Assembly (NCBI GenBank): GCA_022592435.1
Contig: JABYQS010000059.1
Location: 1-64,000 of the forward strand
DNA length: 64,000 bases
Direction of reading: 5' to 3'
Origin: Cerioporus squamosus
Taxonomy: Eukaryota; Basidiomycota; Agaricomycetes; Polyporales; Polyporaceae
In this document: positions 45,570 to 59,000 of the stretch, piece after piece
Layout: each line of letters opens with the position of its first letter
How positions within the stretch are numbered: the stretch's first letter is position 1
Translations under genes and position numbers: made by a program
The notes under the pieces: generated by a model
Seen by the model: only the letters and a program-made list of their open reading frames with translations
Database searches by the model: none
What the model was told of the DNA's origin: nothing

Positions 45570-47735
45570 ATGAGTTTGAGGCGCTACACAAGCAGCGTCG
45601 ACGGCACTATTCCGGTGCCCGCGCTTCTCTACGATGACGAGGTTCTACTCATCTCACAAGAAGGTGTGGGCATATACGACGGGTACGTCATAATGCATAG
45701 CTGCTAATATCGGTAGTTCCACTGACTATCATTATAGCCCGCAGAAAGCTCCCCACCATCAGTCAGGGACCGTTCATGCGACGACCCATAGATTGTTTTA
45801 CATCGACAACGTGCACTCCTTCTCGCGGTCATTCTCGTTGGACCTAGCCCATGTCGGCCGAACGGAATACTACGCGGGTCTCTTCACTAGTTCTGCGAAG
45901 ATCACGCTGTACCTCAACGATCCACCTCCCAGACCCACTGCTTCCACCGCGGCAGATCGGGCAGATCGTGGTCCGGAAACCAATGCGGCACAGAACCAGG
46001 TCGAGTTCTGGGAATGCGAAGTTTGCAGCAATCGGAATCCTATCGGTATAACGTCCTCGGCGGCTCTTGTTTGTGCTCTTTGCGGTGTTCCTCGGGCATC
46101 AATGAAAGCCTCAATCGCAATACCCTCCAGGCAGACTGCAGCAGGGTCTTATGCGCTATCGAAGTCCCTTCCATCCTCCTCTGTGAACTTGGCAAAGCTC
46201 AGCTTGTCCAGTTCTCCGGCCCCGTCGCCTCCGGTCCCTGAGGTCCCTGCCCCACCTGCAACCGAGGAGATCTCATGCGCTGCATGTACATTTCTGAACA
46301 ATCCTCTCCTTCGGGAGTGCGAGATGTGCGGTACCCCGCTACCCCGCAACTCATCCGCCGCGCAGCCGCCACGTCTACCCGCTAAATCGGCACCAGCGTC
46401 ACGTTCCGCAACACCTGCACCGGATTCGGACTCTGACTACGACGACAGTCCAGAGAAGCGTATGATCAGGCTCAGCTTCCGTAAGGGTGGCGACAAGGCG
46501 TTCTACAACGTCTTAAGGCGAAGTCTCCTAGGTAAAGCATGGGAGGTACGTGCGGCTGTATGTTGGGGCTCTCCAGTCGCTGAGTCGTGTATAGAGCAAG
46601 GCGGTGGCTGCAGCCGTAGAGCCACCATCTTCATCTTCGTCATCTCGCCCTCTTGGCCGCTCCGGAATTAGTGCGTTGCCGGACTGCTCTTTATAGTCAT
46701 TGACGTTGACAGTTCTCTATTCTGTCAGATGGAATCCTGCGCTCGGTGGAAACCACCGCAGCGACGTCACAATCTAACATGGAGGACGCCCTCGCGGACC
46801 TTGAGGCGCTCATGGTCAAGTGGAAGGATATGGTCAAGCTCGCACAGGATCTCAACGAGCGGCTGACCGCAGCCTCGACCCCTGCCCCCGGGATGTCGCT
46901 CGTGCCTGGAGCACCGCCCGGCGGGGCGACGACGCTCTCGACACAGGCCGTGGAGCCGGAAGAGGCGACCTTCATCCGCTCGTCTCTTGCGCAGCTCGGC
47001 CTGCAGATGTCGAACGCCCCGGTGACGCAGGACATGGTCCGGGACGAGCGCAAGTGGTTTGAAGAGCTTGCGAAGGAGCTGGCTAGCGTCCTCGAGGGCG
47101 GTGGCGCCAAGGGCGGCGAAGGGATGATGCGCAAGCGCGGGATTGTTGCGCTTGACGAGGTCTGGGGCGGCTGGAATCGCGCGCGTGGCGTCGGTGAGCA
47201 TCTTGTCATCCATGCACTCTCAGCCTCCTGCTTCTTGTCCGGGAAACAACATACTGACAGCCAGTCGATCTGTAGCGCTGATCCCACCGGCGACGTTCCT
47301 CCAGGTGCTGCCCCACCTGCCAAGCTTCACACTTCCGCCGATCCGCATGCGAACATTCGCAGCGTCCGGCCTCTCGGTGCTCCACACTCCCCCATACGGG
47401 AGCGCAGCGTTTGCTTCCAGACTCGTGAGCATGCTGACTCTAGGTGAGTCCCTTCTGACCAATAGCTCCCCAGCGCATACTGAAAGCTTGTATGTTCCGC
47501 CATAGTGGGCCCAAGAACGACCGTCGAAGTCGCTCAAGAAGATGATCTCCCGATCGGCCTCACAGAAGAAATGGTCAACGAGGTCGAGATGGAGGGCGAG
47601 ATCTGCAGGGACGACGGCGGCTCCGGCGTATCCATCTTCTCTTCCCCGGGCGCGACCTGGGCGGCGAGCGAGGGCGGCGAGGTGCGCTGGTGGGTCAACA
47701 TATTCCGCGGCTATGTCTGGGACGGGCAGGAGTAG
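45570..47735 (+). CDS. VPS36: VPS36, ESCRT-II subunit
   Basis: Six exons (45570-45682, 45738-46545, 46595-46670, 46729-47193, 47276-47443, 47506-47735) with consistent phases give 619 aa. Vps36 joins Vps22 and Vps25 in ESCRT-II at endosomes, where it binds phosphoinositide and ubiquitinated cargo. The N-terminal GLUE (split PH) domain starts VPALLYDDEVLLISQEGVG and THRLFYIDNVHSFSRSFSL. It is interrupted by two NZF zinc fingers, as in yeast: FWECEVCSNRNP with CALCG, and ISCAACTFLNNP with CEMCGTP. GLUE then resumes (IRLSFRKGGDKAFYNVLR). The winged-helix half follows: MEDALADLEALMVKWKDMV, LIPPATFLQVLPHL, GLTEEMVNEVEMEGEICRDD and WWVNIFRGYVW near the end. Length fits the family. Confidence 0.95.
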
Positions 47736-49498
47736 CCTCCCCCGGGTACCAGGCACTCGGCGGGGTTGGGGGAGGTGTTCTCAGCGTCCTGCCGCGGTGC
47801 GCCCACAGTTCTGGGTCGGGGAGCATCCCTGCGCTGGCGCCGCTTGCGGTCGGATCCCGGGCCTTGATCCTGTGGGTCCATTCACCAGCCATTCAACCTG
47901 CTGAATGAGGAGGGGTAGTCAGCCAGCCTCGAAGCCGCCCTCGCGCCTCCCCACCTGCGGTCTAATCTCAATGACCGAGCCGCTGTTGGGGTCACAGTAC
48001 CAGTCGGCCCTTCACTGTGCCCCATTCTGCCATCCAGTAGTGTCGCTCGCTGCAGATGCTGCAAGCATCGAGCGGCCGATTTTCTTCCCCTTACACTTCC
48101 AACCAATCGACATCGATGGACTCTACTCCGATACGCGCGCTCCGATGGGTCCGACTCAATACCACCAAGCTAGGCCAAGCTCGACATCAGACAACCGTAG
48201 CACAACACGCTCACCACGGCTTAGAATCTAGAACCAAGAACTCGTTCTCGCTGTGGTGTTCCTCATGTAGTCTTTCAATCTGGATCATCCTACCATCCTA
48301 CGTAGTTAGCTGCATCGCGTGTCTATCACTTCACAACGCCGGCATGCGGCTTACCGTCTCCGATTATTCACGGGGCGGGATCTTTCGACCCGGCGTCCAG
48401 CACGAGATGATGGCGGTGGTGCTCGGTCTACCGGCGTGTACAGCAGTGACTTCATTCCGACGATCCCGGCGAGACCGCACTAGTACTGGGTACTAGCCTC
48501 ATCGCCCTCTCCGAACATGTGTTCCCTCGGGCGACCCGGTGCGAATGGGCGAGAACCGCAACAATTCAGAAGGTTGGCCATTCCGAAATCAGATCCAGAA
48601 CGCCCAACACACATGTGCATGCAGCACGCACGCGTGGCGACAATAGGATCATAAAAACATTCGCATTCGTGACAGAATTACTACGGGACCGCCCGCCAAG
48701 GATTACGTAGATGGTAGTAAGGAAGGAGATCCGAGACCGCAACGATTACGAGAGGGCTAGGTAGAGGGAGAGAGATAGCTTAGGCTAACGAGGCAGGGCA
48801 TTCAAACGACACAGCAGCAGCAGCGGGATCATGCAGACAAATAATGGCTATGGAGACCAGACTTAGGGGGCCCCGAGGGCAGTAAGGTACGCTATATCGA
48901 CACACACAGAGGTTCCGAATATACAAACTTGCTGATAGAAACTAAGGGGAGGTAAGAAGTAAGACCGAGCAACGCGAGTCTAGCGCGATAATTATGCGAA
49001 GGTGTAAGTAATCGTGGAAGTAGCGAAGCAACGGTGGCCATGGAGAGTGTCGACGCACGCCCGTGCCGTAACAACATCTCGGCGGCGGGCGGCGGAACTC
49101 GGCCGTTTCGAAGGCGTGAATGCGAACGTGAAGTGGACGAAGATAATGAGGCGAAAACAATGAAGAGAGATGATAGATATCGAGTTGCAGAGAGGATGAC
49201 GTTAACGATAGCAAGCACTAGTGTGGACGAGCAGAACCAGACGGCGTGTCATTTTGATACAGCAGGGCGAAGTGGAAGTGGATGGCTGGCGGGACAAAAC
49301 AGTACTTGCTGGTTGTATTAGATTGATATAAGTTTCCGTGTGTGTTCAATAGCGTTGTCGTTGGTGTGCCGATATGTCGTCGTATTGGAGGAAGGGGTCG
49401 AATGATGGTTGAGCGTGGAATTAGTGTTGGTGGGTTTATGGTATATTGCTCTTCATATTGAGGCCGAGCGAACCGATTCCTGGAGAGGTCGAAGAAAC
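47736..49498. other. Convergent intergenic region
   Basis: The gap between the convergent 3' ends of VPS36 and Ste12. No ORF with a domain was found. The part next to Ste12 (48.7-49.5 kb) is AT-richer and could be a long 3' UTR. Confidence 0.4.
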
Positions 49499-52400
49499 TC
49501 AAAGAGAGTGATGAGGATGCTGATAGTAGCCTGTCGCCATCGGCTGCGCCGCCGCGACATACTGCGCCTCCATCCCGACGCCCACAGCAGCGTACATCCC
49601 CTGCACGTCCTGGACAACACCCGCCACAGGCTGCGAGACATCCATCTCATACGCCTCCCCGCCGGCAGCAGCCGCAGCCGCGTTCGCGTACTGCATCTGC
49701 ATGGGGGAGTCCGTGCGCACCGGGCCAGTGTACCCATACCCCATCGCGCCCGCGTCAACCTGCACACCCATCATGCCCGCCGAGCTCGAGCGCACGTGCT
49801 GCGGCCTCTGCTGGTGATGCTGGTGCTGGGTGGCGTCATAGCCAAGCGGGACGGAATACGCCATCGGGCTGCTCTGCGCCGAGTGGTGGTGCCCGGGGAC
49901 GGCGTATGGGTGATACGACCGCGGTGAATGCGATAGTGCGCTCGCGCTCTGCCCGCTCTCCGACAGCGCAGCGGAGTATGGCCTCCGAATGCTCTCGCCG
50001 TACCGTGCAATGCTCGGGGTCGCGCTCCTGTGCCGGCGGATCGGACCTGGGCCTTGCTGCTGGGCCTGCGCCACGACCTCGGACGGGTACAGCGACGTGT
50101 GGTCGAACGTGAGCTTGTGGCTCGGGGCGGAGATCGACGTCACGTACTCCCCCAAGGTGCCGGGATGTGTGTGGTACGATGCGTCGAGGCGCTGCTGGTG
50201 CTGGATCGCGAGCCCGGTGCTCGTCGGGAAGCCGGAGGAAACGGACCCCGCGGGCGAGGGCTGCTGCGACCCGCCGGCGACTGTCGCCCACTGCGCTTCT
50301 GGAGAGTTGCTCGTCGTGGCGTTTATGTACGGACTCGTATCGGGCGACGCGCGGAGGACCTGCTGCTGCTGCTGTTGCTGGTGATCGTACTGAGCGGCGG
50401 CCGTGGAGGGGTCGTAGTACATCTCCTGTTGCTGGGCCTGTTGCTGGGGCTGAGGCTGCTGCTGCTGCTCCGAGGTCTCGGCGGCAGCGACGGCGGCCAT
50501 AGACGGGTTGACCGCGCCAGTAGTCGTGACGAGGCCCTCCTCGTCTCCCTGCACGTCATGCACCTGACCCTGCACCTCGACCTCGCACATCTGCACGCTC
50601 GTGATGCCCTTCACCCCAGGCAGATACCTCAGCTGCGCATCCACATCGTCCGCATCACCAAGGCCCTCGAGTTCGTCGATCATCAACTCCTCCTCAGGCT
50701 CCTGCTCGCCCTCGGGCGTGACCATGCCCGATGCCGCGGCGGCCGCGCGCCGGTCGTGCGTGCGCACGTGCTGCGCGAGGTTGTCCGAGCGCGAGAACCG
50801 CTTCTGGCACCGCTCGCACTGGAACGGCCGCTCGAGCGTGTGTGTCCGGAGGTGCCGCTTCAGATGCTCCATCCGCTTGAACATACGCCCGCACGAGAAC
50901 AGCGGGCACACGAACGCCTTCGTCCGCGGAGCCCCGGGGGCACCTAGCATCTCCGCGCCTGCCGTCCACCCGGCCACATCGACGGCGTAAGGGTCGGTGT
51001 CCGAGCGCACGGCCATGTGCGGCTGTTGCTGCTGCTGGGCGTAATCTAGCATCGGGTACGTATGGCGCTGCTCGACGTGCGGGCGCCCGCCCATCCGTTG
51101 GGGGAACTGTTGGGGCGCCTGTGGTTGCTGCTGTTGCTGGAACGCCATCGCAACGGGGAGCTGGCCCGCAGCCATATCATACACGCCCGCCTGCGAGCCC
51201 GAGCTACCGGCCACACCAGGGCCAGACAGGCCGCTCACGCCAAGCCCGTTGAGGTACGAGAGTTTCCCCTGCGCGCTGGACGCTGCCGCCGCGGAGGAGC
51301 TGGAGGAGAGGGCCTCCAACGCACGGCGTTGGCGCTCCTTCTGGGTCGCAATGAGATCCGGGTTGCTCTGCCCGCCAAAGTCGCCGCGGGCCTGGGCGCG
51401 GAACATGTCCTCCGCGCTGAGCCGTACGGTCTCGCGGCCGAAGCGGTCCAGGTGGGGTTCACGGTACGAGTACAGCCCGAAGTCGCTCATACCCATTGTG
51501 GCCTGCTCGAGCGCCGTCGGGGACTTGCGCGCCTTCGGCACCTTCTTCCGTCGCTGCTTGTACGTCGGTGAGCCCTCGAAGAGCGAAAACATAGAGAAGA
51601 AGGGCGAGTGCGTGTTCAGCGCCTTCTTCTTCCGGTCGAGGAACCTTCTTCCACGCCATCGTCCGTCTCGGATGCGGAATCGGATACCGACTGTGCCCGC
51701 TCGCTGCCATCACTGCCTTGCTCGTCCGCATGACGGACGGCAGCCTCGAGCTCGCCCTCGCCCTCACGGTGACCCTGAGCCTTGGAGAACTGCTCGTAGA
51801 GGGATCGCTTGGGGTCGTAGGTGAACGACAGAGCGGGCTCGCCGGTCACGGCCGTGGTCGGCTCAAGGCCCATCTTCTCCCGCTTGAGATCACGTTCGAG
51901 CGCATCGAGGAAGAGCCGGTCATGCGGCACAGAGAACCTGCGATGGCGTCGGAGACAAGAGATCAGTACACCGGTACGAGCGGAGGAATGAAAGGTTGCG
52001 GGATCCCATGAGGGGATAAGCAGGGGCAGCGAGGATCGATGGGGCTAAACTGGGAATTCGGAGGCCGCGTGATGGGAGGAACTGGCAATACTGATGCTCA
52101 CCAGTAGAAGACCTTCTGCTTCTTCTGCGTGCGGATACACTGATACTTGAACAGCAGATCAAGGAATGGCGACTGGGAGTGGAGCAGTCAGCATCTGGGG
52201 ATCAGAGTGCAGTCGAGCGCGAATCCGCGCGATCGGACTCCCCGAGCCGCCCAAACGACTCTCAATCAGGGCCAGCGCACCAATCCCATCCGGACATCCA
52301 ATGATTTGGGCAATGGATGACAGGCCACGTCGTGCTTTGGGAGCTCGCAGGGTAGGCAGGGAGGAGGGGATGGGGGGATGGGGAATTCAGTCTTGGAAAC

Positions 52401-53088
52401 TCACCTTGGGCTCCTCGAGACACGCGTCAACGCCGGGCTTGAGGTTCCTAAGGTCACTGAACACGCCCTCCTCGAACTTCTTCATGTTCCGGACAGGTCG
52501 TCCGAATGCTTCGAAGCGGAAGACGAGGGCGCGCACGATGTCCGTCCCGGTGATGTGGTAAAGGCCACCCCATAGCACGCAAGACACGTACTCAGAGTTG
52601 GGGAGGAGGAAGCGATTGAGAGCAGGGTGCGGACTGTGCGGGTGCCCCGGTGGCACGGTGGACGGGTCCGGGCCTGCGTATCCGTTGTCGGGGTTCCATC
52701 GGGAGGGCGCGGTAGCGAGGAAGAACTTGAGGCGGTCGAGGTGCGCGAGAAGCTCGCGTTCCTGCAGGGTCAAGGGCCGGCTCAGGCCGCCGTACGGGCC
52801 GGGGTTCGTTGTGAGAGCATCTGCGATGGACTGCTCGTGGGGCTCGATATCTGCATCCTGGGGGATCGGAGGATACGTTGTCGACGATCGCGAGGGATGT
52901 GCCGTCTGTTCTTCGGGCTCGTGTTCGTGGGGAGCGGGGGCGGCAGTCTGGATCTGCAGGGAATGGGGGCCGGGTGCGTAGCGGGACTGCTGCAGGAAGT
53001 CGTTGTAGAGGGATGACGAGGCGTAGGGTCGTGATGAATATGCATCGGGGATAGCGAAGTGAGGATGCTGCGAGAGAACACCTTCCAT
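49499..53088 (-). CDS. STE12: Ste12-type transcription factor
   Basis: Four exons (53088-52405, 52172-52102, 51937-51688, 51628-49499) give 1044 aa. Ste12 is the terminal transcription factor of the pheromone/invasive-growth MAP-kinase cascade. The STE12 (homeodomain-like) region covers about residues 105-275: [58 protein letters not shown], then across introns [20 protein letters not shown] and [20 protein letters not shown]. The motif [16 protein letters not shown] follows. Near residues 570-625 are two C2H2 fingers ([38 protein letters not shown]). The finger-bearing form is typical of filamentous fungi and absent from S. cerevisiae. The C-terminus is rich in Gln and Ala. Introns 1 and 2 are long (232 and 164 nt). 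The third splice (51687-51629, 59 nt) is inferred from phase and the conserved motif; its GTATCC donor is weak. Confidence 0.93.
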
Positions 53089-56000
53089 TATACGGGGATT
53101 AGGGTGCGTAGAGCGGGGTCGGACAGGAGATGATACAAGAGAGCGTGTACGTGCGCCTGCAAGTCGTTAGCCTATAACTGCGAGGACAAAGGAGCGGGAG
53201 TTAGCGACCCATCGGCTAGATGGTTGACACTGCGGGCGTACGTTACTGGGGAAGAGCGACGTGAGCGTGAGGAGGGCGATTACGAGTGTGTGTATAGGGA
53301 AGCGGGGGAGATGGAGGAGATCCGAGAGATTACAGCACGCACTCTTCGGAGTGCGGCTCTAGGGACTGTTGTAGGATGCCGGGCGTGGGGGAGCAGGAAA
53401 GGGAAGACGAGAGACGGGGGAGGAGGAGAGGATGGCGATTAAAAGCAAGTTGGGATTGTGATGCAGCAATCGCCCGTGCAGGCGCTCCGGTCCAGCTGCC
53501 CTCGAAGGGGCCTTGAATACGACCGCACAGCCCTCCTCCGCCTCCTGCCCCCATCATCCACCCCATCGGACAATTCTTCATCCTTCCCGTCCATGTGCGC
53601 GAACGCGAACGCGAGTGGGATTCTGTGGGATCCCGGACCCGTCGCTCAGCGCTGCGCAGAGTGCTTCCTTCGACGTCGACGCGGACGCCGTAGCATGACT
53701 TTCCATCGCACCTTCCACCGCGGCTTGCCGTTGGCAGACTGCGCGGCACACTCCCACTACACCCGAGCCCGAGGCCATGGGCTGTCTCCCGCTGGCAGAT
53801 CGCACAGATCGCCCAGATGCCATCCAACAATTGTCGACCTCTGCCTTCCTCCCGTTCCTGCCGCCCCATCATCACCGCGACAAACCCCATCATCTCCTCA
53901 CAGCCCTCCCACAACAGACCGCCCGCCACGCGACAGCGAGAGCCACGCGCTCACCTTCCGAGACTAGGGCGCATCTCCGCATCTCGCCATCGCCCTCGCC
54001 AGCCGTCCCGTCCTCCAGGCCCTCCGAAAACGTTCAGTCTGACTCTCTGCATTCCAGGGCTCCTCGGCCGGTCTCCTCGAGCTCGCGATCGCCGTGTCTC
54101 CTCGAGGTGCGAAATGGACATTTGACTCCGACGGCGATAGCGTCTGTGGCAAGCGCGCCTCCTTCCTCTCCCCCTCCTGAACGGGCACACCACTCACCTA
54201 ATCGCGCCCCGGCATTCCTCTCCTCCTCCGCCCACTCCGCTCTCTCGGTCCTTGGCGGCTTGACGTCCGAATCTCCCACTCCGTACCCGACCGACGCGCC
54301 CGCACGATAGGCGGCACAGCGTCCTCTCCACGCGCACAAAGATGCCTCCAAGCAGCTCGCGTGGCCATGGCGATGCCGTCTCCTTTACCCTCAGGGCACC
54401 CGAGGCCCAAAGCCGAACCTGCCTCGTTCCTTGCGATCCACGAACACGAAGCTTTCAGGTGCGTCATCGATCGTCGTGGTCTTCCGCCTGCATGGGCACA
54501 TCCCTGTGTAACTTGGGCCGTCGGCCACGGTCCGTGTCGCTGGCGTTGGCCTGTTCCTATTCAGTGCTAGGGCAGCTCGGTGGCCGGAGCGCTTCCGAAC
54601 ATATCCAGAGATTGTGAACAATGTTGGACTCGGACAGGTTATCACAAACACGGCATCTACCCGCAGCCAGAATAGCGTGAGCGTAACACATATCGGGCAA
54701 GATGTGAATTACGCACGCTATAAAGTATGGCTAGTCCCACCCCGACGGCGCGAGGCAGTGAAGGCGGTGAACCACCCCGCCCATCGAGCGCCACCCAGCG
54801 TCAACATCTCCGTCTGCTTACGCTCCTTGAACTCTGAACCTTGCCCAACACGGATAGGCTTCAAGGAGGAGACCTGGGGATCGGCATGCACGCGATGCTA
54901 TCGTGCTTGCTTTCTGGGCCTTCGGCTTCCGACTCCTCCTGTTCCCGATGGCTCAACATACGCAGGGCGATGTGAGCCTGCGTATGTTTCACTCGTCCCC
55001 ACACGAGCACTCTCTCCTCGGTAGTCTCCACGCGATCGAATGCTGAATGTAAATATCTCATATGGATGCATCCGCTTCGTGTTACCCGAAGCAATGTATG
55101 CACGCACCTCGATCTGGCACGCGTCGGGATCTAACCCAAAACTCGAAGCGCGAACCTCGAGCCGTCGCATACGGGAGCCGACTCTGCAGTCGATCTCCCA
55201 CAGCCCGAGCTTCGCCCTCTTGCCAAGCATTCGAGGATTCGGTACATATTCCCTGCCGTCCTCTCACCGCAGGCGAATATCCGCGGCGCATCTCCCGCGA
55301 GACGAGCCTTCTTCGCGTCTGCGGAGTGCGGAGAGAGAGCCTGTAGCTAGGCGATCAGACAGCGGCGCCGGCCCTCCTGTCTTCCGCGCACATGCGAGGG
55401 TTCGCGGTAATGAACTCACCTCGCTCGTTCGGCCGCGCCAGCGCATCCAATGTCCATACGGCATTGCATACATATCGTATTCGGGACCCTCGCGGTCGGG
55501 CACTCCGATAGTCTTCGTCGCGTGCGGCGTGCCTCGATCGATGCGTCGGCTTGGCTCAGCATTTCGGGTGCATTCTCCGCCCTCTCTACCCATTTGACAC
55601 ACCGGCTTTCCAGTACAGGCATGTCCCGGGGACTGAGCTTGCCTGTCGCTGTTGCTTGCCCCTCACTTGTCGAAATGCAGTGTTCCCGTACCGACGCATG
55701 TTCTGCGGACTCCGGAGCGGCGCCGCCCGATAAACACAGGAACGCAGGCAGTCCCGTACATCCCTCTGTCCTGTACCTCAGATAACGCCCCGGACCGTCA
55801 GACGTCAAACGTCAAACACCCTCGGGCATCCGACCAGACAGCAGGCAGGAAGCGGGGAAGCGGTCGCGACTCTGCGACTGTACGACGTCGGCAGTGCGGC
55901 ACGTTTGCGAAAAGAGCAGCTGCGTTACCCACCCTCCCGATCTGCGGGAAGTCACGCGGGCGGCCGGGGCCTCGCGAGAAGCTGCGACGCACGTCAATAT

Positions 56001-59000
56001 CCCGTACGTACGGAATTCATCGTGTGGTTGTACTTACGCACGAATGGGAGGGATGCTTTTGCGACGCCGGCGCGGGTAGTGCGGCTGATCCGGTGCTCTG
56101 GAGCGTGCAGCTTGACGGAAGGAAGGAGCTTGGAGGAAGGATGACCCGATCGACCGACGGCGGTCGATTGTGGACGGTGGAGGCGGGCTTTCGGTACCCG
56201 ATGATGAACGTGCTGTTGCGTGGCGGGCTGCGCACGACCCATGGCGAGTGGCGAGAGCCTTTGACATTCAAGTCCCGTCTCGTTCGGATGGCAGACAGAT
56301 TAGATCCCGTAAGGACTGCGTTAGCGCAGAATTGTGATTCCAGGATGATTGGAGGCGGCTGGCCGGCGTTCGTGCGGTGGCAAGTTGCGGCCAGAAAGAT
56401 TTACTGCCGTCCGCGCACTGGTGCGATCAGCGACTGCCGCAACATGGCGTCAACCCCGATTGTAAGTTCACTTTGTGGTCCAGAGATAGCAGCATCGTCA
56501 GGCTTCTCCCGCCGGCAGGCATCTCAAATGTGAACGAACGTTCTCCGTGCGGCCATCTGCCATCTGCTGCATCACTGGTCGCCAGTCTTCTGTACCTCCC
56601 ATCTTCCCGCAGCCGTTTGTCAAGCTTGGGCGTGCTGCTTCTCTCGAGCATGTCAGTGGGGACGAGCGCGGCGGCATCGACTCCGAGCTGGGGCGGAATC
56701 TGCCAGCCAGTGCCTGCACCGCCGCGCTATCGCCCGCCTCGTGGCTCAGGCTGTGAGAGGCGGAAGAGCTGGGTGCTGTAAGAGGAAGCGGCACGGCTGA
56801 CATGACAGAAGGTTAGGTTTCGAAGCGGACATCGAACTCACGTCGTCAATTGGCACCGACATCGTGCCGTGGGGGTTCGACCCTGGACGGCCGGCACTGG
56901 AAGGGGCGGGTGGCCTGGATCTGGAGTCGTTGACATCGCTTGCAATACGTCCACGCCGACGAGGCTGTAAGCGAGATGAATGCCTGTGAGAAGTTCGACG
57001 TACACGGCTAGGTCATTCAACCCGTGGCAGTACGGGCATGAATGAGCGGTAGAATTAGCAGTGTGGAAGGTCGCGTGAAGGACGGAAGTACGCACTTCAT
57101 TTCATCGTCCATGGGGAGATGTCTAGTGTCGACGGCCCCGCACGGCGGCCCCCTCCAAGCCCGCAAAGTCCGCTATAATGATACACGTCGGGGTGCATAC
57201 CGTGGACACTTTCCAGTGTTTGTTGACGCACGGCCGACGGCGGTGATGTGCTGGGCTGTTGATGCTTGTGATGTTCGCCGTCGTACTTCAGGCCCGAACA
57301 AGTCTGTTGCGCTGCTTCGACGCCACGAGGCCGGTATATGAGCTATGACGCTGACGTTTGTCGAGGCTTCGTGATCTTCTGCGCCTTCCGCCTTCGGCAT
57401 CCGCGCACTATCAATATGCAATATCTGCGTTACGTGTCAAGTCAGAACAACACGCACGCACCCAAGCTCCTCGAGTTCAGACTTACCTGTTCACCTGCGA
57501 CACTATCAACGAGTTCGTGCTGGGAAGACGGAGGCACAGAACGTATTGCGTCCACCACGAGCCAGGTACAGTGCCCAATCTCGGGGGCTCAGGAACCTTG
57601 CGAAGCGTCTTAAGGAGCATAAGAAGCCTCAAGAAGCTGGCGCATCACCGGAGTTAACCATCGGAATTCCTTGCGCTCTCACTTCACCCATTCGATCACG
57701 ACAGGGGCTGCCACGTCCTTGATGAAAGGGTGGGACGTTCGCAGGCCCATCTCCGACGAAATTCGAACACGGACACGTCTGTCGGAGAATGTGAGCCTTG
57801 CGGTCCGACGTAGAGGCGCAGCGGAAATAGACGTTCTCCGTCCTGTGGATTGGGGTTCTGTTCTGTTGGCGCACTGTCGCAAACGGCGGTTTGTGTCGGA
57901 GCGTTCTAGAAGTACGTACAATCAGTTCTCTGATATGAATTGGCTACAGTCAGGGGAGAAAGCCTGAACTTGGCCAAACGCCTTGGAGACCTCGCGAATG
58001 AACCGGGTTCTTACCCGAGGTCAATCTTAACATGAACTCAAGCCAGCGAGCGGTTCATTTGACGTCGAGCTCCAGATGAGCGCAGCGATCCCCACCGGAA
58101 AGTCTATGCCACGGCATTTGTACTGGATGGAAGGTTGTGACGTTTCTGACGTATACAGTGTTTTTTAGTGATGTATCCAATGAAGATCGTGCCTGGTACT
58201 TGGCTGGTACATACCGTCTCCGCCGCCGTGCGTGCTCGTCCAGTGCGACCGTCTCCCGTTGGTCCGTTTTTGCGTCCGTAGTCCGTCCTAGTGGCTAGCC
58301 CATCTCGAAAGGGCCAACCAGGATAACTGAGGCGGCCGATGTTCTGTTCCATAGACGATCATCACCGAACGCTAGTCCCATAAGGAGTAAGCGCAGGTCA
58401 ACCACAACTGCGCCCGTCTGAGACATGCGGGGCGCGCGACGGACGCTAGTGCAGCAGCGCCCCGATGGCGCAGCCGCCGGTCCATCGCTTCCATCTGCGC
58501 CTTTTGACCCGGTGCCCGCCTGCTCGCTCGCGCTGTCGGTCCGTCGCCCGATCACATCGACGGCGCCGTTGGTGCATATCAACCTGATATCAACCCAGGG
58601 GGGATCGCGGCATCCACCACCAGACATGCATTGGAGGATCGATTCGAGGTGGCCATCACGAGCGGTGCCAGGCCGAAATGAAGGGAAAGTGAGTTGCGCC
58701 GCTATAAGATCCGCAGTTAGGAGCAATGGTGGCGACAGCGGCACGAGTCCTCGGAGGCTTTCCGTCTGCGCGTGGCGCTGCTTGGTCTGGTAACGAGGCC
58801 AGCTCAGTCATGTTGTAGATCAAGCCCAAGCGTCACGCATTACCTTAGATGGTGTTGTGGGCCAGACTTGATGCTGCAGTGTTGACTGTAACCACGACGT
58901 GTCGGCGCGCGGTCTGCGAGGGCAAGACATGATTGAAATCCATGGAGCCCTCCGCCGAGAGCGGAACTTACGGAGAGCCGCCCTGCGCGATGCTTACTAG

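Noticed and set aside
53777..54310. 177-codon Ser/Pro/Ala-rich plus-strand ORF upstream of Ste12
   Set aside because: Low-complexity, GC-rich sequence with several open frames on both strands. It more likely belongs to the Ste12 upstream region.
55652..56533. 293-codon plus-strand ORF in the gene-poor region
   Set aside because: The frame opens at TTG, not ATG. Nothing resembles a protein family, and overlapping frames are equally open.
58295..58744. 149-codon minus-strand ORF
   Set aside because: No domain, and overlapped by an equally open plus-strand ORF, as expected by chance in GC-rich DNA.
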